Positions 1 to 7,973 of a stretch of DNA of 64,000 nucleotides are shown one piece after another. Position 1 is the first letter of the stretch, and every line of letters begins with the position of its first letter. The stretch is taken from the NCBI RefSeq assembly GCF_000383475.1, contig NZ_KB911461.1:372001-436000 (forward strand). The letters run 5' to 3'. The notes below the pieces were generated by a model. That model worked only from the letters and a program-made list of their open reading frames with translations. It ran no database searches and was not told where the DNA came from. This stretch comes from Microbacterium sp. 11MF (lineage in GTDB: Bacteria > Actinomycetota > Actinomycetes > Actinomycetales > Microbacteriaceae). The position numbers were made by a program, and so were the translations under genes.

Positions 1-494
1 GTGGCCGCATCCCGCGCGAGTACATCGAGCCCACCAACCAGGGCTTCCAGGACGCCATGCAGGTCGGCGTGCTCGCCGGCTTCCCCATGGTGGGTGTCAA
101 GGCGATCCTGACCGATGGCGCGTCGCACGACGTCGACTCGTCCGAGATGGCGTTCAAGATCGCCGGCTCGATGGGCTTCAAGGAGGCCGTCCGCAAGGCG
201 AACCCCGTTCTCCTCGAGCCGCTCATGGCGGTCGAGGTCCGTACTCCCGAGGAGTACATGGGCGACGTCATCGGCGACCTGAACTCGCGTCGTGGCCAGA
301 TCCAGTCCATGGAGGACGGTGCGGGCATCAAGATCGTCCGCGCCCTCGTCCCCCTGTCGGAGATGTTCGGCTACATCGGTGACCTGCGCTCGAAGACCTC
401 GGGTCGCGCGGTCTACGCGATGGAGTTCGACAGCTACTCCGAGGTCCCCCGCGCGGTGGCCGACGAGATCGTCCAGAAGACCAAGGGCGAGTAA
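1..494 (+). CDS. fusA: Elongation factor G, C-terminal part (5' end outside window)
   Basis: This is the 3' end of the translocase GTPase EF-G, which moves tRNA and mRNA through the ribosome after peptide bond formation. The open frame enters the window without a start and reads [19 protein letters not shown], the typical beginning of EF-G domain IV/V. It ends in [20 protein letters not shown], the conserved C-terminal region. About 163 residues are visible and the GTPase domain lies upstream. It is followed by a GC-rich hairpin and then tuf, the normal order of the str operon. The frame is intact to a TAA stop and the identification is secure. Confidence 0.97.
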   Translation, partial: GRIPREYIEPTNQGFQDAMQVGVLAGFPMVGVKAILTDGASHDVDSSEMAFKIAGSMGFKEAVRKANPVLLEPLMAVEVRTPEEYMGDVIGDLNSRRGQIQSMEDGAGIKIVRALVPLSEMFGYIGDLRSKTSGRAVYAMEFDSYSEVPRAVADEIVQKTKGE

Positions 495-505
495 CACCCG
501 CTCTT

Positions 506-537
506 CGGATGCCGGGGGCCCCGGCCCTCGGCATCCG
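506..537 (+). terminator. Hairpin between fusA and tuf
   Basis: A GC-rich inverted repeat (arms 506-520 and 523-537, one wobble pair) lies 12 bases after the fusA stop. It contains the GGATGCC/GGCATCC heptamer in its arms. No clear T-run follows, so it could be an attenuating or RNA-processing hairpin rather than a strict intrinsic terminator. Confidence 0.6.
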
Positions 538-541
538 CCCA

Positions 542-550
542 AACTGAATA
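542..550 (+). repeat. AACTGAATA motif, copy 1 (upstream of tuf)
   Basis: The 9-mer AACTGAATA lies just after the fusA hairpin. The same 9-mer occurs in the same context, after a hairpin and before a ribosomal gene, at 27501-27509 and 34436-34444. It is AT-rich in a GC-rich genome. It may be an RNA-processing or regulatory element; its function is unknown to me. Confidence 0.5.
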
Positions 551-563
551 TCGTCACGTCAAC

Positions 564-569
564 TACACT
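564..569 (+). promoter_or_regulatory. Candidate -10 box for tuf
   Basis: TACACT matches the actinobacterial TANNNT -10 consensus and would start a transcript near 576, giving a leader of about 67 bases. The same hexamer lies upstream of infA (33904) and of the surface protein gene at 49604 (minus strand). No convincing -35 box is seen. Confidence 0.45.
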
Positions 570-642
570 GACAACATCCCCGTAGAAACCCGGTCGCAAT
601 CCAGCGCCCGGATGACTACACGACAGTCCTGAGGAGGACCCA

Positions 643-1833
643 GTGGCCAAGGCCAAGTTCGAGCGGACCAAGCCGCACGTCAACATCGGAACGATCGGTC
701 ACGTCGACCACGGCAAGACCACGCTCACCGCTGCCATCTCGAAGGTGCTCGCCGACAAGTTCCCGTCGGCCACCAACGTGCAGCGTGACTTCGCGTCGAT
801 CGACTCCGCTCCCGAAGAGCGCCAGCGTGGTATCACGATCAACATCTCGCACGTCGAGTACGAGACCCCGAAGCGTCACTACGCGCACGTCGACGCGCCG
901 GGTCACGCTGACTACATCAAGAACATGATCACCGGTGCTGCCCAGATGGACGGCGCGATCCTCGTGGTCGCCGCCACCGACGGCCCGATGGCTCAGACGC
1001 GTGAGCACGTCCTGCTCGCCAAGCAGGTCGGCGTGCCGTACCTGATGGTCGCGCTGAACAAGGCCGACATGGTCGACGACGAGGAGATCCTGGAGCTCGT
1101 CGAGCTCGAGGTCTCCGAGCTGCTCGCCTCGCAGGGCTTCGCCGAGGACGCTCCGGTCGTCCGCGTCTCGGGCCTCAAGGCGCTCGAGGGCGACGAGAAG
1201 TGGGTCCAGTCGATCCTCGACCTCATGGAGGCCGCGGACGAGAACATCCCCGACCCCGTGCGTGACAAGGACAAGCCGTTCCTCATGCCGATCGAGGACG
1301 TCTTCACGATCACCGGTCGTGGAACGGTCGTCACCGGTCGCGCCGAGCGTGGCACCCTCGCCATCAACTCCGAGGTCGAGATCGTCGGCATCCGCCCGAC
1401 GCAGAAGACCACGGTCACGGGTATCGAGATGTTCCACAAGCAGCTCGACGAGGCCTGGGCCGGCGAGAACTGTGGTCTGCTCCTCCGTGGTCTCAAGCGT
1501 GACGACGTCGAGCGTGGCCAGGTCGTCGTGAAGCCGGGTTCGGTTACGCCGCACACCAACTTCGAGGGCACTGCTTACATCCTCTCGAAGGAGGAGGGTG
1601 GCCGTCACAACCCCTTCTACACGAACTACCGCCCGCAGTTCTACTTCCGCACCACGGACGTCACCGGCGTCATCTCGCTGCCCGAGGGCACCGAGATGGT
1701 CATGCCCGGTGACACCACGGACATGACGGTGGAGCTCATCCAGCCCATCGCCATGGAAGATGGACTCGGCTTCGCGATCCGTGAGGGTGGCCGCACCGTC
1801 GGCGCCGGCACGGTGACCAAGATCATCAAGTAA
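643..1833 (+). CDS. tuf: Elongation factor Tu
   Basis: EF-Tu carries aminoacyl-tRNA to the ribosomal A site as a GTP complex. The protein is 396 residues, the usual length. It shows the P-loop [10 protein letters not shown] at about residues 19-28, the switch I region with [13 protein letters not shown] (G3), NKADM (G4) and a full set of C-terminal beta-barrel domains ending in [11 protein letters not shown]. The GTG start is preceded at 631-637 by the strong ribosome binding site GAGGAGG. tuf follows fusA, probably has its own promoter as well, and ends at a strong terminator. Confidence 0.99.
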   Translation: MAKAKFERTKPHVNIGTIGHVDHGKTTLTAAISKVLADKFPSATNVQRDFASIDSAPEERQRGITINISHVEYETPKRHYAHVDAPGHADYIKNMITGAAQMDGAILVVAATDGPMAQTREHVLLAKQVGVPYLMVALNKADMVDDEEILELVELEVSELLASQGFAEDAPVVRVSGLKALEGDEKWVQSILDLMEAADENIPDPVRDKDKPFLMPIEDVFTITGRGTVVTGRAERGTLAINSEVEIVGIRPTQKTTVTGIEMFHKQLDEAWAGENCGLLLRGLKRDDVERGQVVVKPGSVTPHTNFEGTAYILSKEEGGRHNPFYTNYRPQFYFRTTDVTGVISLPEGTEMVMPGDTTDMTVELIQPIAMEDGLGFAIREGGRTVGAGTVTKIIK

Positions 1834-1853
1834 GTCCTTTCGGACTCACCGAC

Positions 1854-1883
1854 AAGGGGTCGGGCCTTCGGGCCCGGCCCCTT
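1854..1883 (+). terminator. Intrinsic terminator of tuf
   Basis: A 13-bp stem (one G-T wobble) with the stable TTCG tetraloop at 1867-1870 lies 20 bases after the tuf stop. The 3' flank is CTTCGTCGTTG, only weakly T-rich, as is common for terminators in actinobacteria. Confidence 0.8.
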
Positions 1884-1924
1884 CGTCGTTGCCGCAAGGG
1901 GTGCCGCCCGAATCCTCGGCGACC

Positions 1925-1930
1925 TAGACT
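1925..1930 (+). promoter_or_regulatory. Candidate -10 box (TAGACT) for the MT0933-like gene
   Basis: TAGACT is the recurrent -10 hexamer of this window; it is also seen at 16900, 20471 and 42838, and on the minus strand at 39220. A start near 1937 would leave about 42 bases of leader before the ATG at 1979. Confidence 0.45.
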
Positions 1931-1978
1931 GACCGCGCCGCGACACCCGCGCGGGCATCGATGGAGATGAGGGAGAGC

Positions 1979-2194
1979 ATGGGAATCGACGACATCGTGG
2001 GCAAGGGGAAGCAGTTCCTCGAGCAGCACAAGGACGAGATCGAGAAGAACCTGAAGTCCGATCAGGCCGAGGACGTGAGCGACAAGGTGCTCGACGCGGC
2101 GGCCGAGTTCGTGAAGAAGGTCGCTCCCGACTCCGTGGACGCCAAGGTCGACGAGGTCCGCGACAACGTGGATCGGCGCATCGGCAACGAGTGA
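1979..2194 (+). CDS. Small MT0933/Rv0909-like putative antitoxin-family protein
   Basis: This 71-residue charged, probably helical protein starts MGIDDIVGKGKQFLEQHKDE and has the repeated D-K-V-D pattern of the MT0933-like family, often annotated as a putative antitoxin. No toxin gene lies next to it, so a toxin-antitoxin role is not supported here. It may be a small stress or helical-bundle protein. I chose the ATG at 1979 over one at 1961 because the purine-rich GAGATGAGGGAGAG is well placed as a ribosome binding site for 1979. The gene is a single unit with its own -10 box and a very strong terminator. Confidence 0.7.
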   Translation: MGIDDIVGKGKQFLEQHKDEIEKNLKSDQAEDVSDKVLDAAAEFVKKVAPDSVDAKVDEVRDNVDRRIGNE

Positions 2195-2200
2195 CGATCG

Positions 2201-2241
2201 CGCGAAGGGGACGGATGCAGCTCGCATCCGTCCCCTTCGCG
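2201..2241 (+). terminator. Strong hairpin terminator
   Basis: A perfect 18-bp stem (2201-2218 with 2224-2241) and a 5-base loop begin 6 bases after the preceding stop codon. The GGATGC/GCATCC sequence sits at the top of the stem. Confidence 0.8.
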
Positions 2242-2322
2242 TCCCCGGCCGGCGGTCCGCCGTCTGACAGAATGAACGTCGGATGGTGAGGATCGGATGA
2301 CGCAGGTGAAGCGGGACGCGTC

Positions 2323-3414
2323 GTGAGCGGCATCCTCGTCCACGAGTGGCTGTCTCGGCACGGGGGCTCTGAGAACGTGTTCGACGTGCTCGGCGGGGTG
2401 TTCCCCGACGCCGAGCGGTGGTGCCTCTGGAACGAGAGCGAGGGACGATTCTCGGGCGTCCACGAGACCGCTCTGGCCCGGACCCCCCTCCGCGGGCACA
2501 AGGCGGCCGCCCTGCCGCTCATGCCGCTGGCTTGGCGGGCGCTGCCGGAGCGGGACGCCGACTGGGTTCTCTGCAGCAGTCACCTCTTCGCTCATCACGC
2601 GCGATTCCGCGGGGCCGCGCGCGAGGCGCCGAAGCTCGTCTACACCCACACCCCGGCGCGGTACATCTGGACGCCCGAGCTCGACGGCCGTGGCGGCGGC
2701 GTCGCCGCTCGTGCCGCATCCGCCCTGCTGAAGCCGCTCGACCGGCGCCGCGCAGCCGAGCCCGTCGCCATCGCCGCCAACAGTGCCTTCATCGCCGACA
2801 GGGTCGCGCGTGCCTGGGGTCGCGACGCCACCGTCATCCACCCGCCGATCGACGTCGCACGTTTCGCCGACGCGCGGCCGACGGACGAGACGGATGCCGC
2901 CGTCGCCGACCTCCCTCGCGACTATCTGCTCGGGGTCTCGAGGTTCGTCCCGTACAAGCGCCTCGAGCTCGTCATCGACGCCGGGGTCGCGTCGGGCCTC
3001 CCCGTGGTCCTGGCGGGTGGGGGAGCGGACGAGGAGAGGCTCCGCGCGTACGCGGCGGATCGGCGGCATCCCGTCACGATCGTCCGCGACCCGTCGTCCA
3101 TCCTGCTCGCCGCGCTCTACCGGGGCGCGCTCGCGCTCGTCTTCCCCGCCGTCGAGGATTTCGGCATCATGCCGGTCGAGGCGATGGCGGCGGGCACGCC
3201 CGTCGTGGGCAACGCCGTCGGGGGAGTCGCCGAGAGCGTCATCGACGGGGTCACCGGCGCGCTCGTCCACGAGTGGGCGGGCGAGGACCTGCGCGCCGCG
3301 GTCGAGCGCGCGGTGGCGTCGAGCCGCGAGGCGTGTGTGAGGCGCGCGTACGAGTTCGATCGTCCCGTGTTCGAAGCGCGCATCGCCGACTGGGTCGCGG
3401 AGAAGACGGCGTGA
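2323..3414 (+). CDS. GT4-type glycosyltransferase
   Basis: This 363-residue GT-B fold glycosyltransferase probably adds a sugar such as mannose from a nucleotide donor to a lipid-linked oligosaccharide at the cytoplasmic membrane. It shows HEWLSRHGGSENVF at the N-terminus (acceptor side), a GVSRFVPYKRLELVI segment starting the donor domain, and the E-x7-E motif in EDFGIMPVEAM, with AGTPVVG after it. The overall pattern resembles WbaZ-like mannosyltransferases. The start is GTG. A 9-codon ATG frame begins at 2297 and its stop overlaps this GTG, so coupled translation is possible. The gene overlaps the next glycosyltransferase by four bases (GTGA). Confidence 0.88.
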   Translation: MSGILVHEWLSRHGGSENVFDVLGGVFPDAERWCLWNESEGRFSGVHETALARTPLRGHKAAALPLMPLAWRALPERDADWVLCSSHLFAHHARFRGAAREAPKLVYTHTPARYIWTPELDGRGGGVAARAASALLKPLDRRRAAEPVAIAANSAFIADRVARAWGRDATVIHPPIDVARFADARPTDETDAAVADLPRDYLLGVSRFVPYKRLELVIDAGVASGLPVVLAGGGADEERLRAYAADRRHPVTIVRDPSSILLAALYRGALALVFPAVEDFGIMPVEAMAAGTPVVGNAVGGVAESVIDGVTGALVHEWAGEDLRAAVERAVASSREACVRRAYEFDRPVFEARIADWVAEKTA

Positions 3415-4379
3415 GCGGACTCCTCGTCGACGACCGGTACCGCGGTGCGCACGGGATCGGGCGCTACGCCCGCGAGGTGCTCGGTCGTCTCGATCGCGAC
3501 TGGCGCGGCCTGGGGCTGGACGGCACGCCTTACAGCCCGTTCGACGCGTTCCGTGCCCTGCCGGATCTCGCCGCGGGATCCGTGGTCTACTCGCCCGGGT
3601 ACGGGGCGCTGGTCCGCGCGCCGCGGCAGGTCCTGACGATCCACGACCTCATCCAGCTCGAGAGCCCCTGGCCCGGCCGCGCGAAGTTCCTCGCCTACTA
3701 CGGCGGCCCCGTGCGGCGTGTGGTCCGGCGAGCCGGCATCGTCCTCACGGTGTCCGAGGCCTCGGCCGAGGCGATCCGGCGGTGGCTGCGCGACGACGCC
3801 GTCGACGTCGTCAACGCCGGCAACGGGTGCTCCGCCGCCTTCACCCCCGACGGCCCGCGCGAGGTCGCATCCGACCCGTACGTCCTGTTCGTCGGGAACG
3901 TCCGGGCGCACAAGAACCTCGACGTCGTGCTGCGCGCCCTCGCGGTGACCAGCGGCATCCGTCTTCGCGCGGTCGTGCCGGCCGGCGAGTCGGACCAGGT
4001 GCGGCAGGCCGCCGAGCGACATGGAGTCGAGGCCCGGATCGACGTCGTGGGCGGTGTCGACGACGCGCGGCTCGCCGAGCTCTACCGGGGCGCCGCCGCG
4101 ACCGTCATGCCGTCGTTGCTCGAGGGGTTCGGACTGCCCGCCCTCGAATCCGTGGCGAGCGGGACGCCGGTCATCCATTGGGCCGGATGCCGCGCCGTCG
4201 CCGAGATCGTGGACGGGCGCGGCCCGGCGATGACCGACGCGCACGACGCGCACGAGTGGGCCGCCGCGATGACGGATGCCGCCGCATCCCCTCGCGCCGT
4301 CGACCCGCCGCGCGGCACGTACGACTGGGATCGCACGGCGGGGATCGTCTCCGCGACGCTCGCGCGTGCGGGCGGGTGA
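3411..4379 (+). CDS. GT4-type glycosyltransferase
   Basis: This second GT-B glycosyltransferase is 322 residues long and translationally coupled to the preceding gene through a GTGA overlap, which fixes the GTG start. It has the glycine-rich GAHGIGRYAREVL near the N-terminus, LTIHDLIQLESPW, a donor-domain start YVLFVGNVRAHKNLDVVL, and the E-x7-E motif in EGFGLPALESVASGTPV. These are classical GT4 signatures. It probably adds the next sugar of the same repeat unit. Sugar specificity cannot be read from the sequence. Confidence 0.88.
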   Translation: MSGLLVDDRYRGAHGIGRYAREVLGRLDRDWRGLGLDGTPYSPFDAFRALPDLAAGSVVYSPGYGALVRAPRQVLTIHDLIQLESPWPGRAKFLAYYGGPVRRVVRRAGIVLTVSEASAEAIRRWLRDDAVDVVNAGNGCSAAFTPDGPREVASDPYVLFVGNVRAHKNLDVVLRALAVTSGIRLRAVVPAGESDQVRQAAERHGVEARIDVVGGVDDARLAELYRGAAATVMPSLLEGFGLPALESVASGTPVIHWAGCRAVAEIVDGRGPAMTDAHDAHEWAAAMTDAAASPRAVDPPRGTYDWDRTAGIVSATLARAGG

Positions 4380-4698
4380 GCGGGTGCCGGGTGAATTCGC
4401 GCTCCGGGGCGAACGTATAGAGTGACTGGGCGGCACCGGTGGCGTGTGGCTCCGGCCGCCGTAACGCAGCCCGGCCACCGCAGCGAACGTGCTCGGTCGG
4501 ACACGATCTGATTCGGGGATGTCGGCGGCGCCGTGGCGTGTGGACGTCCTCCCGATCGATGAGGGGTGCGCGCGTCGGCGGGGGCGATGCCCCGCCAAGG
4601 GCGAGTGGGCGCGAGCCTGCCGCAGACATGCGCCGAACGACGTGTTCGGCTCGTCGCCACCCGGGGGCGAGGATGCGATATGGATAAAGTGGGGATCT
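4380..4698 (+). other. Intergenic region with candidate leaderless promoter
   Basis: No convincing gene is seen in these 319 bases. A 7-bp inverted repeat with a 5-base loop (GCCGAAC/GTTCGGC, 4632-4650) could be an operator or a weak terminator. TATAGAGT at 4416-4423 is -10-like. TAAAGT at 4685-4690 fits TANNNT and lies 8 bases before the ATG at 4699, the spacing expected of a leaderless transcript. There is no good ribosome binding site before that ATG, which supports this reading. Confidence 0.4.
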
Positions 4699-7053
4699 AT
4701 GCGATTGATTGAGTACGACGCGTCCGAATTGACTCCTGAGGAGTGGCGCGACGGGGGCGAGGCTCGAGCGTTCAACCCGACGATCGCAGAGGTCGATGGC
4801 GGCTACGTCATCGCCTATCGCGTCGTCCAGGTCGACTCCGACCATCGGCGCATCGCCACCGCCCGCCTCGACGCCGATCTGGCGTTGGTGCCGGGCAGCG
4901 TCCGTCCTCTGTCGGACGAGATCGCATTCGCTGACGAGGGGCTTCCCGAGCGTGCGAAGACGTGGCACGCGGACCCCGTGTACCTGTGGCTGCGCGGCCG
5001 CCTCTACCTCCTCTGGAACGACGGGGGTGCTCGTCCGAGCAACCACCAGTTCCTTCTCGAGATGACGTCCGACGGTCAGCACCCGGCGTCGCCCGCCCGG
5101 GAGCTGACGACCCTCGACCGACGCCCGATCGAGAAGAACTGGACCCTCTTCGAGGCGGACGGCGAGGTCTACGCGAGCTACTCCTACCGGCCGCACCGCG
5201 TTCTCCGCGTCGACCTGGACAGCTCCGACATCCGCATCGTCGCGACGACGGCCCACCGCAGCAACTTCACGACGGACTACGAGCGCATCTTCGGCATCAT
5301 CCGTGGCGGGGCACAGCCCGTCCGCCGCGGCGACAGCTTCCTCACCCTCGCGCACACGAGCTTCAAGACGGCCGACGGCCGTGTCTACCGGGGCGTGCTG
5401 CTCGAGTTCGAGGCGACGGCCCCCTTCCGGATCACCCGGATCGACGAGGTGCCCTTCGACCTCCCGAACCCCCGCGGCGCCAACTTCAAGCACGAGAAGC
5501 TCAACCCCGACGTGCACGAGGTCGTCTATCCGCGCGGCATGGTCCAGCGCGGCGACGACTGGGTGGTCGCCTACGGTCTCAACGACGAGGAGTGCGCTGT
5601 CGCCATCGTCCCCGGGGACGCGATCACGTCCGCCCTCGGTACGCAGGTGCGCAGCATCTTCACCACCGCGGATGCCCGGGCCCGCCTGACCTCGCTTCCT
5701 ACCGAGGACGTCAGTTCCGGCTCGTCACCGAGCCTGCCGGTGTTCTGGTACGACGCGAAGAACAAGCTCTTTGACCCGTTCCCCGCCGGCCGTCGTTTCA
5801 AGACGGGCAACTTCGGCGACCTCGCCTCGCGCTGGGCGGCGAAGCGGGTTTCGGGTGTCGAGCTGCGCGAGCCCGCTCCCGGGGCGCCTCGGCTGCTCGC
5901 GATCGGCTCCGTCCTGCAGCGCGCGACGGACGGCGATGTCGTGTGGGGGTCGGGCGTGAAAGGTGGCTCCGATCCGCTGCCGGTCGGGATCGACCTGGAC
6001 GTGCGCGCGGTGCGCGGACCGTACTCACTGGAATATCTGGCCGAGGCGGGTGTCTCGACGGAGCGCGTCACGCACACCTTCGACCCGGGCGTGCTCTTCC
6101 CGACCCTCTTCGCCTCGGAACTCGCTCAGACGCCCGACCGTCCGGGGCTCCGGATCGTGCCGCACTACCGCGATGACCTGGTCCTGCGCCGGAAGCACTA
6201 CGAGCACCTCGATGCCTTCATCTCGGTCGACACGACTCCGCTCGGCATGATGCGAGCGATGAAGGGTGCGGACCGCGTGATCGCGAGTTCGCTGCACGGC
6301 ATCATCTTCGCCGAGGCGATGGGGATCCCCGCCTACTGGTTGGCCCCGGTTGGCGGCGAGGACGAGCTCAAGTACTACGACTACTACTACGGCACCGGTC
6401 GTACGGACGTGAAGCGGTTCGAGTCGATCGACGACGCGATGCGGGCAGACCCCATGCCGCTTCCGACGTTCGACATCGAGGCCTACCTCGCGACGTTCCC
6501 CCACGACGCGGTCGACCGCCTGACCTCGGACATGATCCGTCCTGGCCAGCGGTTCCCGTTCACGCAGTGGGGACTCCACCACTTCGCCCGCAACTTCCAG
6601 CTGGCGGGTTTCGGCATCCGCGATCAGCAGGGCGTCTGGATGACGGAGCCCCGCGCCGCACTCAGCGGCGAGCTCGAGGGAGCTCCGGGCGACGTGTTCG
6701 ACGTCACGATCACCTTCGCCCCCGGCGACCCCACGCTGTTCGCCAACTCGCAGAGCCTGCGCGTCCAGGCGAACGACGGCCCCGCGCAGGTCGTGCGGTG
6801 GCGCCCGGGAGGACGCGACCCCGTCGAGGTCACCTTCCAGGTGACCGCTCGCTCGACGAACCCCCTCCTGCAGCTGGACTTCGGTGTGACCCCCTCGCCG
6901 GCGACGACGAACATCACCCTCGTCGACAAGCTGGCCCGCCGCGACCCGACCGGGCTGCTCCGGAAGATGATCCCCGCGGCGCCGCTCGGCAAGAAGCCGC
7001 GCTACGGCGTCATCAAGGCGGTGCGGGTGTCGTCGCTCACGCGACGCGCGTGA
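4699..7053 (+). CDS. Beta-propeller / polysaccharide pyruvyl transferase fusion protein
   Basis: This 784-residue protein has three parts. Residues 1 to about 340 look like a five-bladed propeller of the GH43/GH130 kind: FNPTIAEVDGGYVIAYRV, then IEKNWTLFEADGEVYASYSY. Residues about 380-640 are a polysaccharide pyruvyl transferase domain with NFGD, WGSGVKGG, the invariant AVRGP, a DPGVLFP strand, SSLHG (His533) and KYYDYYYGTGR. Residues about 640-784 form a beta-rich domain of unknown role. The pyruvyl transferase motifs are complete, so this half is probably active, adding a pyruvate ketal from PEP to a sugar. The propeller may bind, trim or phosphorolyse glycan. The start is the ATG at 4699, because residues upstream of it in the open frame are low-quality and a leaderless -10 box fits. 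Confidence 0.82.
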   Translation: MRLIEYDASELTPEEWRDGGEARAFNPTIAEVDGGYVIAYRVVQVDSDHRRIATARLDADLALVPGSVRPLSDEIAFADEGLPERAKTWHADPVYLWLRGRLYLLWNDGGARPSNHQFLLEMTSDGQHPASPARELTTLDRRPIEKNWTLFEADGEVYASYSYRPHRVLRVDLDSSDIRIVATTAHRSNFTTDYERIFGIIRGGAQPVRRGDSFLTLAHTSFKTADGRVYRGVLLEFEATAPFRITRIDEVPFDLPNPRGANFKHEKLNPDVHEVVYPRGMVQRGDDWVVAYGLNDEECAVAIVPGDAITSALGTQVRSIFTTADARARLTSLPTEDVSSGSSPSLPVFWYDAKNKLFDPFPAGRRFKTGNFGDLASRWAAKRVSGVELREPAPGAPRLLAIGSVLQRATDGDVVWGSGVKGGSDPLPVGIDLDVRAVRGPYSLEYLAEAGVSTERVTHTFDPGVLFPTLFASELAQTPDRPGLRIVPHYRDDLVLRRKHYEHLDAFISVDTTPLGMMRAMKGADRVIASSLHGIIFAEAMGIPAYWLAPVGGEDELKYYDYYYGTGRTDVKRFESIDDAMRADPMPLPTFDIEAYLATFPHDAVDRLTSDMIRPGQRFPFTQWGLHHFARNFQLAGFGIRDQQGVWMTEPRAALSGELEGAPGDVFDVTITFAPGDPTLFANSQSLRVQANDGPAQVVRWRPGGRDPVEVTFQVTARSTNPLLQLDFGVTPSPATTNITLVDKLARRDPTGLLRKMIPAAPLGKKPRYGVIKAVRVSSLTRRA

Positions 7054-7086
7054 CTGCGCCGCGGGTGGGGCGTCCCTCGGGGCGCC

Positions 7087-7830
7087 TCACTCGCGCGGCG
7101 GGATGCCCGCGGGGTAGAGGCCCCGCAGATTCGCCATCTCCTTCTTGTAGGTGAGCGCCTCGCTCATTCCCCACTTCTCGGCGAAGTCGAGTGACTGGCG
7201 GCCTTTGTCCTTGCCGGTGAAGTGCAGGACGAAATGCTCGAAGCCGCCCGCGACGAAGTGGCGCGGCCGGCAGTTGAAGGCGGTGTAGTCGAGTTGGGCG
7301 TAGAAGCCCTCGACCGCGAAATCCGGGTTCGTCATCATCTGGTAGACGAGCGCATCCTGATCTCCACCCGTCCAGTACCCGTAGACCGAGTCGTCCCACC
7401 ACTCGCGCGCCTTGGCCAGATCGGTCGCGATGGTGGCGTCGATGAGCTTCCGGCCCAGCTCGGTGTTGCGGATCAGCATCGTGCCCGAACTCATCCAGGT
7501 CCAGAGGTCGGTGTCCTTCGGGCTCGCGCAGAAGATGATCGTCGCATCCGGATGCGCGTCGATGAAGCTCGTCAGGGTCGTCTTGCGGCCGGTGAAGAAC
7601 GCGTCGTCGTCGATCCAGAAGAGCCAGTCGAACAGCGGCAGGAACTTCTTGATCTTGGCGAGCTTCAAGAAGAAGTTCTTGTGCTGAGCGGGTTCGGCCA
7701 CCGGAGCGATGTCGAAGATGTAGGTGTACCCGTGGGCGCGCGCGTAGAGCTCGTGATTGACGTGCGCGTTCGTCCTCAAGCGGTCGCAGTAGCTGATGAT
7801 CCCGACCCGCGGACCGGTTGGCTCGCTCAT
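7087..7830 (-). CDS. GMA12/MNN10-like (GT34-type) glycosyltransferase
   Basis: This 247-residue GT-A type transferase shows VGIISYCDRLRTNAHVNHELYARAHGYTY-like features split by the sugar-donor motif WIDDDAFF (DxD, metal and nucleotide-sugar binding). It also has a C-terminal HFVLHFTGKDKG segment typical of the galactosyl/mannosyl GMA12/MNN10 family. It is encoded against the direction of its neighbours, facing the propeller-pyruvyl transferase gene. The start was taken at MSEPTGPR because a TAACAT -10 box lies 7 bases upstream, a leaderless arrangement; a longer frame upstream has unlikely composition. It probably adds a side-chain sugar of the locus polymer. Confidence 0.78.
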   Translation of the reverse strand: MSEPTGPRVGIISYCDRLRTNAHVNHELYARAHGYTYIFDIAPVAEPAQHKNFFLKLAKIKKFLPLFDWLFWIDDDAFFTGRKTTLTSFIDAHPDATIIFCASPKDTDLWTWMSSGTMLIRNTELGRKLIDATIATDLAKAREWWDDSVYGYWTGGDQDALVYQMMTNPDFAVEGFYAQLDYTAFNCRPRHFVAGGFEHFVLHFTGKDKGRQSLDFAEKWGMSEALTYKKEMANLRGLYPAGIPPRE

Positions 7831-7837
7831 GGTCGGG

Positions 7838-7843
7838 ATGTTA
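7838..7843 (-). promoter_or_regulatory. Leaderless-type -10 box for the GT34-like gene
   Basis: On the minus strand the sequence reads TAACAT, 7 bases before the ATG at 7830. No ribosome binding site is visible, consistent with a leaderless transcript. Confidence 0.4.
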
Positions 7844-7973
7844 CGGCACGGGTCGGAACGACCGCAGGCACTTGCGCTTCGCGGTGGCGCAGGGCATGTG
7901 GACGGATGCCGCCGGGTAGGATTCTCGTGCCTCACACCGCATACCGGCGCGCGCGCGTCAGACAGGTCTCGCT

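Noticed and set aside
616-1608. 330-codon open frame on the minus strand of tuf
   Set aside because: It is an antisense shadow of a highly expressed GC-rich gene. Its translation is Arg-, Val- and Asp-rich with no recognisable domain.
1979-2194. Toxin-antitoxin module
   Set aside because: Only the small MT0933-like gene is present; no toxin frame precedes or follows it.
2418-3410. Long N-terminal extension of the second GT4 glycosyltransferase frame
   Set aside because: Upstream of 3411 the frame is Arg- and Pro-rich and overlaps the first glycosyltransferase entirely. The GTGA overlap defines the real start.
4439-4687. 82-codon frame in the spacer before the propeller fusion gene
   Set aside because: No ribosome binding site and Arg/Gly-rich composition like other shadows; nothing supports a gene.
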